DNA from: Strongylocentrotus droebachiensis
Lineage: Eukaryota > Echinodermata > Echinoidea > Camarodonta > Strongylocentrotidae
Direction of reading: 5' to 3'
DNA: 64,000 bases
NCBI GenBank assembly: GCA_035222895.1
Contig: JAVYIG010002205.1
Location: 62,001-126,000, forward strand
The notes beneath the pieces are model-generated. The model was given only the letters and a program-made list of their open reading frames with translations, was not told the origin of the DNA and did no database searches. Positions within the stretch are counted from its first letter, which is position 1, and each line of letters starts with the position of its first letter. Shown here in pieces: positions 44,841-57,526 of this stretch. A program made the translations under genes and the position numbers.

Positions 44841-46144
44841 AACTGCGTGGGGTTGTTGGTATCAGACCATGGATGAGGTCATGATTGAGATCAATGTACC
44901 AGAGGGAACTACATCCAAGGCAATCAAGGCTAACTTTGGAGTCAATACTCTAACCTGTTCAGTCCCGGGATTTGAAATCAAGGTGAGTGCTACCAGGTGC
45001 AGATCCAGCCGGCGACAAGATGAGGGGCCCAAATCTTGAGAAAAAATTTAGCACTGACTCAGCCGGCCGGTGAATAAGAGGGAGGGGGGGGGGTCCATTT
45101 TTGAGAAACAATTTTGCGCCGACTCAGCAGGCCGGTGAATAACCGGGGGGGGGGGGAGTACCTATTTTTTTTTATTTTTTTGGGGGGGGGGCCCAATTTG
45201 TGAGAAAATATTGAGCAGCGATTCATCCAGCCAGTGAATAGGCTGGGGGGGGGGGGGGGGGGGGTGATGGAGAGGAGAACCACTAATTTTTTTTAGGTGT
45301 GGCCACAAATATTATTATTTTCTTATTTTATTTTTTGGGTCGGGGGAAGGGGCTGCTTTTGTTTTTTGTTTTTAAAAAAGCTTAAATTTTAGGACCGTTA
45401 GACAGAATGATATAGTGCATAAGTATAATCAGGCCTATTTTGCCCTATTTTGTCCCCAATTTTCTTACTCGAAAGGGGGGAATGTTGTTAGATGCCATTT
45501 TTTCCCCGCAAATCCTCTTCTATTTTTTACTCAAGGGGGGCGTGGTTGAGGGGAAAATAAAAAAAACCTATTTTTGTTTTAGTGCTCACTATCACCCCTG
45601 TATAATACGGTAACTGAAATTGCTAGCTATGTATATGATTTGTATAATTTTTTGTCATTTACAGGGAGAATTGTATAGCAGAGTAGTAGCTGATGAATGC
45701 CTGTGGAGTCTAGGTAAGCTGCCACTGTAGAATCTATTCTTGCTCACATGATAAGAATGATATTAAGGTTGAATTTTTATGAGAGAGTGGGTAGGAGGCA
45801 GAATGAGGGGGGGGGGGGCTCGGCCCCCCTCAGTATTATTTAGGGTACGCGTATGCATGTTCCCTCCTTTTGAAAACGCCCCCCTAAGTCTGGTGTGTAA
45901 AGTCAATACGGGCCGATTTTTTATGTATTACGAGCCAGACTTTGTTGCGTGAAAAGTACCCCTTTACTGGAGATTTTGAGAACATGAATGCGGTCCCTCT
46001 GTCCCTGAGTGGGAGCGCTGGGTGGGGGGGGGGGGGGGGGGGGGTGTTGGAGGAAAAGAGATGTAGGAGAGTCCTAGGTAAAGACAGAAAAACGAATTAA
46101 GAGCTTTTGATCAATACCATAGAGTGAAATGAAGAGTAATTACA

Positions 46145-46175
<31 letters not shown>

Positions 46176-47576
46176 TCTTGTTTTATGGTTGCATTATTGA
46201 TGCATGTATGTAGTTCTCTACTACATTGACACAAATTCAGATGGGTAATTAGATGACATAACATACTCTCAAAGTTTTATTTTTCAATAATATTTCTTGC
46301 TTAACCAGAGGACAGGAAGCTAGTGAGAATGGTTCTTACCAAGTCCCATCGTCAAGCAGACAACTGTTGGAAGTCACTTCTCAAAGGTCAATACGAAGCT
46401 GACCCCGTCACATTTGATAAGATGGAGAAGAAGCTCACGTTACAGAGGTTTCAATATGAGGTAAATAATCATTGCTAATCTCTCTTATCTTTACCTCTCT
46501 GAAAATATTTTATTTCAGAGAGTGGGATAGAATGACTTTTAGTTTTTAAATTCAAATCATTGTCCCCACTGAACTCTAGTTTGGTTGCAAGTAAAATGAA
46601 AATCATTGGGAGGGACGAAACAAGGTAAAAATAGTTTGTATGCATGTCTGTAAAGTCTGTAAAACTGAAGATCTTGTAAATTGTAGCTGCATAGTTTTTG
46701 TCCTTTGCAAGAAATTTCTCTACACTTATTACTTTTACCAAGTTGTATACGGTAGATATATTGACTGCGATGAGAGGCCTGGCTGTTTTTATAGGCTCAA
46801 GTGGACATTTTTATAGGCTCATCCTGCCATGACCCAGAGGCGCGCCTTGGTATGCAACGTCCCTGAGAGCCAGTATAGAAACAGCCAGGCCTAGAAAATT
46901 AAAGCAGTCGATATGTCTTTTATATACCAAATTGACACAAAAATCTACCAAGAATTCTTACCTTATCCTTTTCTTGAGTAAAGATTGGTTAAAACACCAC
47001 AGAAAATCAGAGACACTGTCTGATAATCTTTGCTGGAAAGATGACTAAATGTTACAATCCTTTGGGAATCGTAGACTAAAAGCACTGTATGGTATCCACG
47101 CTCGCAAAAAGAAATTTTAAGATGTGAACCAACGGGGCTCTCATAAAAAATGTACTATTTTCCCGGCACCCGGAATCTTTAGGGAATCTCACTCATGAAC
47201 TATTAACCGTTACTGGCATTGTTCGTTTCTTTACGGGAATGGCTAAAATCACGACTCCAATTTCACCAATCAGATGGCTAGATTTCTAAAGAGAGGTTTA
47301 TAAAGAATAAATATATACCAGGTAGGGAGAAATTACTTGGATGCTTATTACATGCTTTCTCATGGCAGCTGGGCTAAGTCTGGGATTATCATAAGAATCA
47401 ACATTTTGTATAGATTATCATCATCAATACTATTTTTCAAGAAACATCCAATCAGTAACAAAAAAAGTTATGATATTTTGGTTTGCCCCACCTTACAGCA
47501 CCCAGGGTTTGATTTCAGCAATGCAGACATATCAGGCAATTATACAGGAGGGGGGCCCCAGCTACCCGGGGACTAG
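44800..47576 (+). CDS. NUDCD2: NudC domain-containing protein 2, 4 exons
   Basis: Exons 44800-44982, 45665-45713, 46309-46460 and 47499-47576, with GT-AG junctions and fitting phases. They give 153 residues (human about 157). The protein opens MANFDEKSGVVPC and carries a CS (p23-like) domain: GCWYQTMDEVMIEINVPEGT, ELYSRVVADECLWSLE, then DRKLVRMVLTK. It ends with the family tail LTLQRFQYEHPGFDFSNADI and SGNYTGGGP. NUDCD2 is a cytosolic co-chaperone linked to Hsp90 and LIS1/dynein function. The start is the last of six near-identical ATG contexts. The first coding exon is preceded by an acceptor-like TTTTTATAG, so a 5' UTR exon may exist upstream. An alternative last exon may begin at 48504 after TACTGCAG, adding only YVDQFP. 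Confidence 0.92.
45000..45265 (+). repeat. Degenerate 60- to 80-bp tandem repeat in NUDCD2 intron 1
   Basis: About three copies built on CCGGCCGGTGAATAA and TTTGAGAAA, separated by long G runs. It immediately follows the exon 1 donor. Confidence 0.7.
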
Positions 47577-47604
47577 GAGGGGGGCTCAAGCTACCCGGGG
47601 ACTA
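47546..47604 (+). repeat. 29-bp direct repeat over the NUDCD2 stop codon
   Basis: AGGAGGGGGGCCCCAGCTAC at 47546 recurs with two changes at 47575. The first copy supplies the last residues and the TAG; the second is untranslated. Confidence 0.85.
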
Positions 47605-48988
47605 GACCAAACAGAGAATAGATAGCTTCGCAAGGAGTCAGGTTAGAGTCTTTGATAATGGTCCACTGCAACCCTCTCATTTCATGCATGAATATTAAGT
47701 ACATGTGGACCAGATTAATTGGGTGTTTGGGTTTAATACATCCTTTCCCATACATGCCAACATTTGAAAATCAGAAATCTGTACAAATTATGCTATTTTC
47801 AAAAAAAAGAGGAACAATCCTAACTCTCCTATTCAATACTACAGACAAATTTGTACAGAAAGAGGAACACCTGCATTAAAATGATAATTATCTTCTCTCA
47901 AAAAGAGGAATGTTCCTCTTTAATCTGTACAGTTGGCATGTATGCTTTCCTTTGTACATTCAGAGTTGAGCAAGTCGGTGCAATACACCATGTACAGACA
48001 AGTGTGTTCTTATGATATTCAAATGCATATTAGCATCTTTCTTTTGTACAAGTGGTGGGTTAGTATGTAAAATTATTGTATTTGATGTAACTCATCTTCA
48101 CAAATTGGGCAGTTGGCATTTAGGCCTACCTTCAGGTTCTCATAAAAGTTTGTTACTTGTTTGATGCATGGTTAATGTTTAAAGATTGAAAATTTTACCA
48201 TTGTTTATTATTTGGGGATGAAATTATACAGTGGAAAGAAATGACCTATTTATGCATAGGGAATTCTAATCTGAAAGACTCAAGTCAAGGGGCCAATAAA
48301 TGATACTCCTGGTTTTTGCTGAGCATTGCATTAGAAGCATAAACAAAATTTCCTTATGGACAAGTTCCACATGGCATGCAAAATGAGCTGACTGTCTGCT
48401 GTTGTGTACAGTGTATTTTACTCATCATCTCTTTGTAAATATTTTGATTATTCTCACATTGATAATATGATAATATTTCTTTTTTGTTCTTTTTGTACTG
48501 CAGTATGTGGATCAGTTTCCTTGAGACAGTGACATATGAAGAATAACATCACATAGATATGTGTGAATCACTCTCCATGATCTCTAATTTCTTGATGAAC
48601 TTTTAACTGATGTCTGAAGAGCTCAGTTAAGTCAATGGAATACCACATCAAAGGCTGACTGACTATCTTTGCTTTGTGAATCTAGCAACTAATGGATTTC
48701 TTTCAAAGACACAAGATAAGTGGATATGTGAAGGACACAGATTTTACAACGAAGGACAGAATTTATTTATTTGATTGAAGATCAACACACAAATACTTCA
48801 AAATAATTGACACAGGAGACCTAGTGAAATTAGAGTCTCATTTATGACCAAGAACAGTGGATCTGTTCATTCCTCCTGTGATGATGATGCTGATTAAGAA
48901 TGAGGCCATTGTTCTTCAATGTTGTAAACGTTGGGCTGTCATGATGCTCTTCCTACAGTGAATGTCCCATGATCATCATGACATCACC
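47605..48988. other. NUDCD2 3' UTR and intergenic DNA
   Basis: AT-rich. A possible alternative acceptor (TACTGCAG|TATG) lies at 48497-48504. No other gene is recognised. Confidence 0.5.
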
Positions 48989-49840
48989 AGAGATGCCAAC
49001 CGTTACGGTTTCGCCGTATTTGTTACGGTTTTAATGCTCTTGTTACGGCGTTACGGTAAACAATCAAAAGGTTACGGGGAAACGATAAATAAAAGTACAT
49101 TATAGCGAATGCCGCCTTATCACATAGCCTCCGTACACAGGGCTGCATGTCGCACGCATCTACTCATAAGTTCACTGAATTTGACTACACTGGATAGACA
49201 CTTTCGCGCACATGGTCCGTCCGCCGCCATCTTGTTAAATTCCGAAACGACACGGCCACCGTCATTACTGTTTTGATACTAGTATACTACGTGCAGTCGT
49301 GCATTTTTTGGGGGAGCATGGTGGTGGATGATCATGCGCGCGGCGCCCGCAATACCCATTCAAAGTATAGTAGCGAAGACTTCGGTGATTCAGCGGGCGC
49401 ATTGCAGTGCGGTATACGGTGTGTTGTTGTTCATGAACGCCGGGCCTAGCGGCCTGGGCTGGTGTGTCTGTGGTACTGGTTAGTGTACGCGTGCGTGTGT
49501 AGGATACGAGTTCTGCCGTTTGACTGTGGTTTTGAATTTGCCGTTCGACGCTTGAACGAGGTGTTTTCTTCCTGAATATTATCATGGATTCACTCAAAAG
49601 AGCGAGTACCCAAGGAGGAGATCCTTTGACTGCAAACAGATTAAAATGCACATTTTTATGCACATCTTTATTTTGGACTTAAAAATGGTAGGTTCGAAAT
49701 GCAGTAAGAGTGATTGGGTGTTTGTGTACGTTTTCCGCGAAAATTATGCTGCAGTGTCTTGCGTTACGGAAAGACCCCCATTTGTTACGGACAAATGTGG
49801 TAAATGTTACTGACAGCCATCCTATAGGGTTGGCATCTCT
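48989..49840. mobile_element. 852-bp element with AGAGATGCCAACC inverted ends
   Basis: AGAGATGCCAACC at the left end is exactly mirrored by GGTTGGCATCTCT at the right. Flanks ACATCACC and GCATCACA may be an imperfect 8-bp duplication. Both ends carry several GTTACGG motifs. The middle is CpG-rich and includes GCCGCCATCTTG, a YY1-like site. A 132-codon minus frame inside shows no known domain. Confidence 0.75.
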
Positions 49841-50282
49841 GCATCACAATACACCCTCACAGCTGTTTAAATTTATGTGTCTTACAACAGTCATCCCGTC
49901 ATCTGATGATAGAATCATGGACTGTAGATGGAGACAAATAACCAATGTGATAAGAGAGATGCACAAAATCCAACATGCTAAAGAAACTGTCACAATCATG
50001 TTTTCATCAAGACCTTGGCTCGTTTGGTCCTGGATGAATACCTAGGCTATAACTGCATTATAATAAGCCTGTTTGTTTGTTTGTTTTTTCCTTGGGGGAA
50101 GGGGGAGGGGTTCACATTCACTACTTTAGTTGAACCTTATTCGTTATCTCCACACTATTCTATTTACTGATGGCATCAAAATAATTTGGTCTTATTTCTG
50201 ACAAGAAGGCTTAGAATGCCCTGTAATATCATTTTTAACTGTATAATAGAGATGAACTTGTGTTAGGGGAATGTACCGCATA
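49841..50282. other. Intergenic, nothing recognised
   Basis: A 111-codon plus frame at 49710-50045 straddles the element edge and shows no domain. Confidence 0.5.
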
Positions 50283-50537
50283 TTTTTTATTTAAAAGGTC
50301 GTGGTTCGATCCCCGATACGGCACTAATGGTTCCTTTGGCAAGGCATTAATCTTCATTTTCCACACTCAACCCAGGTGAGGTAAATGGATACCTGGCAGG
50401 TATTAATTCCTTGAAATGCTGGAGCGCTGTAATGGCAGTTAGGCTAAAGCCGGGGTAATAAGAAATGCGCCTCGGAATAGAATATCTAGATAGATGGCGC
50501 TATAAAAATGCCTATTATTATTATTATTATTATTAAA
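50283..50537 (+). mobile_element. tRNA-derived SINE with ATT tail
   Basis: The B box GGTTCGATCCC is at about 50303, and the A box is lost. The body includes CCTTTGGCAAGGCATTAAT and GATGGCGCTATAAAAATGCC, ending in (TATTAT)n. It is 5'-truncated and related to the head at 24.6 kb. Confidence 0.85.
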
Positions 50538-52045
50538 CAGGATATTCTAAGAATAATATTCTTTGGGTTCCTTTTTTGTCTGGAATTTACAGAAAAGTAG
50601 GGTGTTTGAACCAAGTAATAAAAGGGTTTGTTTTGGGCTCCCATTTGTCTTGTTTACATACTAGGTTCCCTAGGGGTTGCTCACATATCAGTAACAAAAA
50701 ATTCAGCGTATGAAGAAAACATATAGTGGTCGTTAGCTTGTATTTGTTAGCTTATTTCCAATGCAATTTTACCTGTACAGATTATTGCTTTCATTATTGA
50801 TATCTTTATTGTTATCAATGGTATGTGACCAGCCGTATATATCTGATTTCAGATTTTATTTTCTTGGTAATGTTTATTTATGTGTATTTCATGTCCAAAT
50901 GTGTAAAAGCTTTGCAAATTTATACACTTGACTTACCTCTAAAGTCAATTAATCATGCATTAATTTCATTGACTCATATTTTTGGTGTGTGGTTGCTGAC
51001 ATCTGTCTAACTTTATCTTACTGATAAGCTGGTTGAAATCTAGTTTTCTCTTTTCGCATGTTTTTTTTAAAGAAGTTTTTCAAGCCATTCTAGGAGCCTT
51101 TTGGTTGTTGCAACTTCAGACTTTTTGTATTAATGTGAAACCTAGGACCTGTCTTGTAAAGAGTTGCTATGGACTTGAATTTATTAAGTCATCCATTTGA
51201 ACTCAACTTAATTTGTGGTACGTTCAGATTAATCACAACTTTTGAAAAGATGGGGATGGGGCCCAGAAGACTACCTTACCTATTCAGTAAAAGAGTAATT
51301 CTTACTATGTCACATTATGTGTATTGGATAGTCTGTTTGACCTAGAATCAATTGCCAAATTTTATTAGCTATGTATTTGTAAGAGATGAGAAAATCATGA
51401 AATAGAAAATGCTACACTCAGAATGTATATACACCTGTACATGTACATGTATGAGGTTAGTTATAATGTAAGATATGTTAATTTTTACCAGTAGTTGGCG
51501 ATGTAGTGAAATGAATGTATTCACAATGTATTATAAACAAGCTCTTTGTCAGACGATTGTTTACCCTAAAGATGTCTTGATTAAAATGAATGTTGCTTTT
51601 CAGCATCCCAGGGGAATGATTCTTAGAATGCCAAAGCAATTTTTTAAAGATGAAAATACAAATTGACATACCGGTATCCATTTGTGGAGATGGAGGGAAA
51701 ATTGCCTTATGACTGACATCCCATGGAATTGGTTTAGGATGACCATAACAATTTTGGAGGTTGAAAAGCTGCATTAAGAAACTTTGTACCTCTATCGATA
51801 GCCTGTGATAGGAGAGTTCAGCCCCTGGATTTGTTTTTCTTTAACCTTGAAATTAGCACTAAGCGTGTTAGGTACTGGCAAGCATCCTGAGTGCTCAATT
51901 TTCTGTACTGGTTCATGATATCATTCAAGACCATGCATAAGATGCAATTGTGTTGACATTGTAATTGAGCCTGTGGAAAGTGAAGTAATAAATCTGTTGA
52001 TAACATGTATAATTGTTTATGGATGTTGTTTGTAAGGTTTGATCT
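50538..52045. other. Intergenic, nothing coding recognised
   Basis: A diverged direct repeat of about 115 bp (near 51600-51655 and 51715-51770, sharing GCATCCCA..GGAAT) is the only structure seen. Confidence 0.5.
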
Positions 52046-52243
52046 TTAATAAAGCCCCACTGCACTAATTATAGCTACTTGCGCCCTCTATATAGCAAAC
52101 AATGCCTAATCGGTGCGTGTTGGTCCCCCATAATCCTCTTTTTCTTATGTTAATTGAGAGCTGATTTGATGAGATAACCACCTGTCAGTCACCTTGCATG
52201 GAGGTCCAATCCCTCTGGCCAAACTAGTGCAGACAGGCTTTAA
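52046..52243 (+). mobile_element. TTAA-bounded MITE, family A copy 2
   Basis: Same body and ends as the copy at 4565-4760, and 198 bp long. Confidence 0.8.
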
Positions 52244-54392
52244 GAGATGTGTGTTGAATATAGATGCTCTGTTCCATACAGTCTTATATCAATCTCTCTC
52301 CCACATACATGACTCAGTCAGTAAGATGGTTAGGGATACTAACAATTTATACAAGATTATTGGGAGGTGAAATTGTCAAAAATTTCTTTTTAAATAAGGC
52401 TTGAAATGATGTGTGAATTCATTTTCCAAATTTGCATACAAGTGTAAATATGCTGATTTTGCTGATTTTGTTTTAATATTTCCTTTGAAATTTGAACCTT
52501 CAAATCAATTTCTCCTTTTTTGACTGTTTTTGAAAGCTAGCCTATGAAACACATACCAAATATTTAAATTTATTTGATGATAGATTGTAGTGAGTAGTAA
52601 GATGAAATTGAGATGTACTGTGTAGTTGTTTTGTAACTTGTAGATGCTACTAGGAGAGGAGTTATGAACTCTTGGAAAGGATGTCACTTAAGACACGGAT
52701 GCATTACATCTGTTTCTAAGGAATCTTGTTGCATTTTAGATGTGAAACAGACCAGGGAAATGCAAAGTTGTAGTTAAATTCTCATCTCCCAGCAGATGCT
52801 AAATCATTCACATGGGACTAGCTGATATATATCCCCTCTCGCTGTTTTAGATTCACTGTTGATATACTCCAGGATTGTATTACTAAATTGGCTCTAATGT
52901 CAAGTTGATCTGAACACAAAGCAATTGGCAACTGCTGATTTCCTGTGTGAGCTAGCTACCTTGGATAGTTTTGTAAATTGGTGATAGATAGTCCCAACTA
53001 TTTAGATTCAATGGTAGGCCTACTTAATGGACGTGAAGTTTTGCTTTCCATGCCACGCATGCCTGCCACAAGGAAAGAGTAATACCCAGTCTAGAAAATT
53101 CCATATATGTGGGTTTACTATACTGTATCTGCTCCCTCTGTGTTGGATGATCCTTCAAACTTAAACGTGTAGATCTACTTGCGATGATTTTCTGTACAGA
53201 TTATCTCATCTAAATGAACATTTCTCTAATTAGGCTAGTAAATCTCATGAGCTTTGAATGGCTTACTAACAAACACCAAGCAATGCAAACCAAAGCTCAT
53301 AATGCCCTCCATACAGCCAGTGTACCCACATACACCCACATATCTTCTCAGCTAGATGATGGAAAGGGATTTGAGTTGGATGGATGTAATCTCCTCACTC
53401 TATTGGGAGATTATATACTAGGGTTAATTTATATAGTGCAACTACTATGCAAATTCATTATTTGTGAATCTGGCAAACCAAACAAAAATCCTTTACAATA
53501 ATCAAGCCTACTGCTGATATATGAATGGACAAGGCTTTCACTGTGTTTCAGTTCTAATAATGTATGGATGTGATGGAGGTTGTATAACATATAAATGTCA
53601 GATTTGCATCTATGTGCTGGATTTGTGCTTTCTCCATGTTTAATTTAATTTAAACGAGAATCAAGCCATGCACCAACATTTCTCACAGAGCTCAATGGTT
53701 TTACTTCTGAGTCTCAAAACGCTTTAAAACTAATATTTATCTGTGCTACTTTTCTGGATATTCCAGCAATGAGAAGCATGGTTTTTCCCTCATTTAGCAT
53801 CAGCTTATGATAGAACATCCAAGAACAGAAATTGTGTATACATGATTACATAAGAAAGAATGAAGCTATGAATAAGAAAGAAGTATGTATTGAGGGTGAT
53901 AGGGATAGAAATTCAAAGTTGATTAGAGAGAAAGAGATAGCAATGTAGTCATTGAGTAAGAAAGAGAAAAGAGAGAGAGAGAAGAAAAAAAAGGAGAGAG
54001 AGAGAGAGAAGAGAGGGAGAGAAAGAGAAGAGAGAGAGAAAAAAGAGAAAGAGAGAGAGAGAGGGGGAGAAAGAGAAAAGAGAGAGAAAGAGAAAAGAGA
54101 GAGAGAGGAATAAAATGTGTTTGATATGAAAATGTTGACAAATTACATATGTACAGTTAAACTTTTTGTGTAAGAATCTTGAACTTTATGGCAAGTAGAG
54201 TAAAAAACTTTCCTTTTATTTTGTATAATTCTCTAGGGAGTTGTATAGCTGTAGGGCTCATGTACGTCAGAGTAATCATATGTATGTGATCTGGCATACA
54301 TCAACTTGATGGATGCCAAAAGTAGGATCGAGATTGACTATTGGAGAGATTCTTCTGCTGCCCAAATGATAGGGCTGTTCACACATGGCAAT
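52244..54392. other. Intergenic with a GA-rich tract
   Basis: An almost pure GA/AAAGAG tract lies at about 53920-54110. A 95-codon plus frame at 53214-53501 has no recognisable motif. No gene was supported. Confidence 0.5.
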
Positions 54393-54586
54393 TTAAAGCT
54401 TATCTGTACTAGTTTATAGGAGGGATTAGACCACCCTGCAAGGTCACTGGACAGGTGGTTATCTCATCAACTCAGCTCTCAATTAACATAAGAAAAAGAG
54501 GATCATGGGGGACCAATGGTCACCAATTAGGCATTGTTTTCTATATAGAGGGCCAAGTAGCTACAAGTAGGACAGTGTGGCTTTAA
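54393..54586 (-). mobile_element. TTAA-bounded MITE, family A copy 3
   Basis: Reverse orientation relative to copies 1 and 2, 194 bp, with TTAA at both ends. Confidence 0.8.
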
Positions 54587-55246
54587 AGAAAGTTTTTCTC
54601 ATGTGAGCCTCGAAATGTCACTAATTAGTGAGGCTGTAATCTTGATTCAGTGCTCATTTGTGCACTTTTTAAAATACCTACCAGAAAGAGGGATAAGATT
54701 ATTTAATTGTATACATTATATTCAACATGTGAACAGGTGAAGAAATTTTTTTTTATTTCATATCTCATTATTTTCCTCTTTGAAAATGAGCCTTGTGTGA
54801 ATGCCCTGACGATTCCCAGGGGGCATCAATGAAATCCATTTAAGCATGATCCATGTACCTGGTCAATGTCTCCCTATAGAAGTTCATGCAGCAGCTAGGC
54901 CATTATATACATGTATGATGAATTCATACAATGTAACTTGGTAAGTAGAACGCTGTATTTTGTTATAACCAACTCTCCTTATTCTGTATTTTTTACATTG
55001 TTTTCCCCACCCCAATTATGTACCGTAGGCCTAAATATTATATTTTACATAACTCCCTGAATGTCTAGTCAAATACTTCTGGTACACTGAACATTCACTT
55101 TATGATACAATGAAACATCCTTGATCCAAGAAAATAACCTTTTATATTTAAATCTTGTTAAATGCATATTATGCCCCCAAAACAATAGAATATCACAACA
55201 AATAATCACCTTCTTATAATGATAATTTGTTTGACAGTGTTCTTTG

Positions 55247-55423
55247 TACAGTCAAACCTGCTTTAGTGACCACCTGTCTACAAGGACCACATTTGTTGTT
55301 TCCCTTGAAAATGGTCTCTCATTGAAACATGTACTAAAGGAACCTGTCTACAAATACCACCTGTCTACAAAGGCCACTCTTTGTGTTTCCCTTGGGTTGT
55401 TGCTGTAGACAGGTTTGACAGTA
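55247..55423. mobile_element. 177-bp MITE with TACAGTCAAACCTG ends
   Basis: Left TACAGTCAAACCTG and right (reverse complement) TACTGTCAAACCTG. The interior repeats ACCTGTCTACAA and GGCCACTC-like strings. TA at each edge may be a mariner-type target. Confidence 0.75.
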
Positions 55424-57526
55424 TCAAGGTTAAGCTGTATCAACTGGTCTTGTGAAATGATGATTTGAACTTAATACACATGCAAATATGACAGCAAATA
55501 TAGACAATTATACTCTTTAAAAATATTAATGTTTTAAAAACATTTATTGAATGATAAGGCCATGATTTGACCAGCATCTATCATATTTTGGCAAAGCATA
55601 TCAAATAAAAGAAGACAAAACATACATTTCCACTGACAGACAGACATTGTATTTTTGGTTGACAATTAGTCTCTCTCTTCTTCAGGTGAGACAATTTTAG
55701 ACTGAAATAAAAAAGAAATATCTTTTTCTTTGTCTTCTAATCATAATTATAAGAAAAAAATCAAGATTAGAAGAGAGACGTAACAGAAAAAAACACATAT
55801 TTTTACTTTGAAATTGTAAATGTGGAGTGTTTATAAAGTTCACTATGGGAGAAAAAAAATGGATATGTATAAGATATCAGAAATCATGATATCATTGCAT
55901 AAAATCGCATCTTGCAAAAATATGATTATTTAATACAAGTTTTTGTAATAAAAAAACTCTTTCATGACTGTTCATAAAAGCATCAACAAGTATATATTTA
56001 AAAATTCCAGCTTTTATGGACATACACACATTATTTGCAAGATGTTATGAGCCTTATATTGAGTGAACTAGCCTTGTAGCACTGATCCTAGGTGGTTTGG
56101 TATGCAGCATCAAACTACTTAATACACTTTAATCATAATTTTGTCAGGCCGAGTTTCTCCAATTTGGGGGGAATTTTTTCACAAATTCCTTACCCTGAGT
56201 ATTAAAGAGCAACAAGTGTTTTATGCACACTGACCAACACATGTAGCTACCCAGTAGCCTTTTGTACAACAAACACAATCATGCACACTTTTCTGTTTGT
56301 GTTCATTTCATTGCTTTCAGAGATGTGTTCTGTTCATCCTATATGACTAAAACAAGTAATGTTTTAGGAAAGATTCTTAATGCCACATAAGTGCCTCGTT
56401 TTCTTACAATTGTTGCTACCAGCTAAACTCATGTATAGGATTTTTGTCCAAGTTAACAGCAACAGAAAAAGATCATCCTTTGAAGTAGTTCTAGTAGTGG
56501 TGGAAAACTAAGTCTTACAGAATCCAACTAAACTCTAGTTGAGCTGCTTGTCCAGATTCAAAATAAAAAGACAGCCACTATACCTGTTTGACAGATTTAT
56601 AAAATTCTAGTAATGGTTAAAAACAAACATTGAAGATAGAAAATGAGGAAGACATGTCAATCAATAAACACGATACATGTAGTCCAATACATGGTAAATA
56701 TTTCTGAATGCCTTATAGGCACTTTTGATGGGAAAATGCAGTTCCTTTACCACAACTCAAAATTTCATAACATAAACCATAAACTTTACTTTAAGCATGA
56801 CTCTAGAAGTTTTGAACTCCATGCTTTTGAACAAAAAAGTGACCCCAGGTATAATCCACGTCTATCATGACATTTTTTTATCATAAAAAACATTGAGCTG
56901 TCTGCCAATGATGTTTGAATTGAGATGTCCAACGCTGGTAGAGTAAGTTTGACCTAGATACATAAACTTTGGCACATTATATTCAATGAAATGCTGACAA
57001 TGCAACTTTTACTTTTCAATTAGTTTCAGAAGAAATAAGCTTTATATCAAACAAAATTAGAGGTACTATATTTATGTCACCACATGCCGTTTAATGCAGT
57101 CCAAAAGAACTAATTTTCAAGCTTTTTCCAATTTCCTCTTGATCCATAGCACTCTACATATCAAGATCCTTGTATTGAATGAGATCACTAATCATGAGAT
57201 CTGTGTAGTCTTTGGACCACATAACAAACTAAGGCAGGCTTTGATCTTTTCTAATTAGTGGCAAATCAAACATTTACGAGATAAATGGAGTCTTAAAGAG
57301 TAGCACATCAAGATAACCTCTGGTGAATATTTCAGTCATTCATGTACGAGTAAAGGTATGCAGGGTGCTTTGACCAATCAGCAAGCTGTTCCAAAAAAAG
57401 GGTTATTTTTTTCCTCTCCTCTGACTGGCTCTGACAGTGGATGGATCTCAATATGAATGCAAATCAATTTAGTAGATCAAGGGGTTCGTCCTCACTTCAC
57501 AGGTATAAAGGTCATATCAATTCTGA
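55424..57526. other. 3' flank of the GEMIN5-like gene
   Basis: AT-rich DNA; the right part is probably the 3' UTR of the minus-strand gene. No separate gene is recognised. Confidence 0.5.

Noticed and set aside
49265..49663. 132-codon minus frame
   Set aside because: Lies wholly within a repeat element and shows no domain or splice support.
53214..53501. 95-codon plus frame
   Set aside because: No known motif, no matching neighbouring exons and AT-rich composition like its surroundings.
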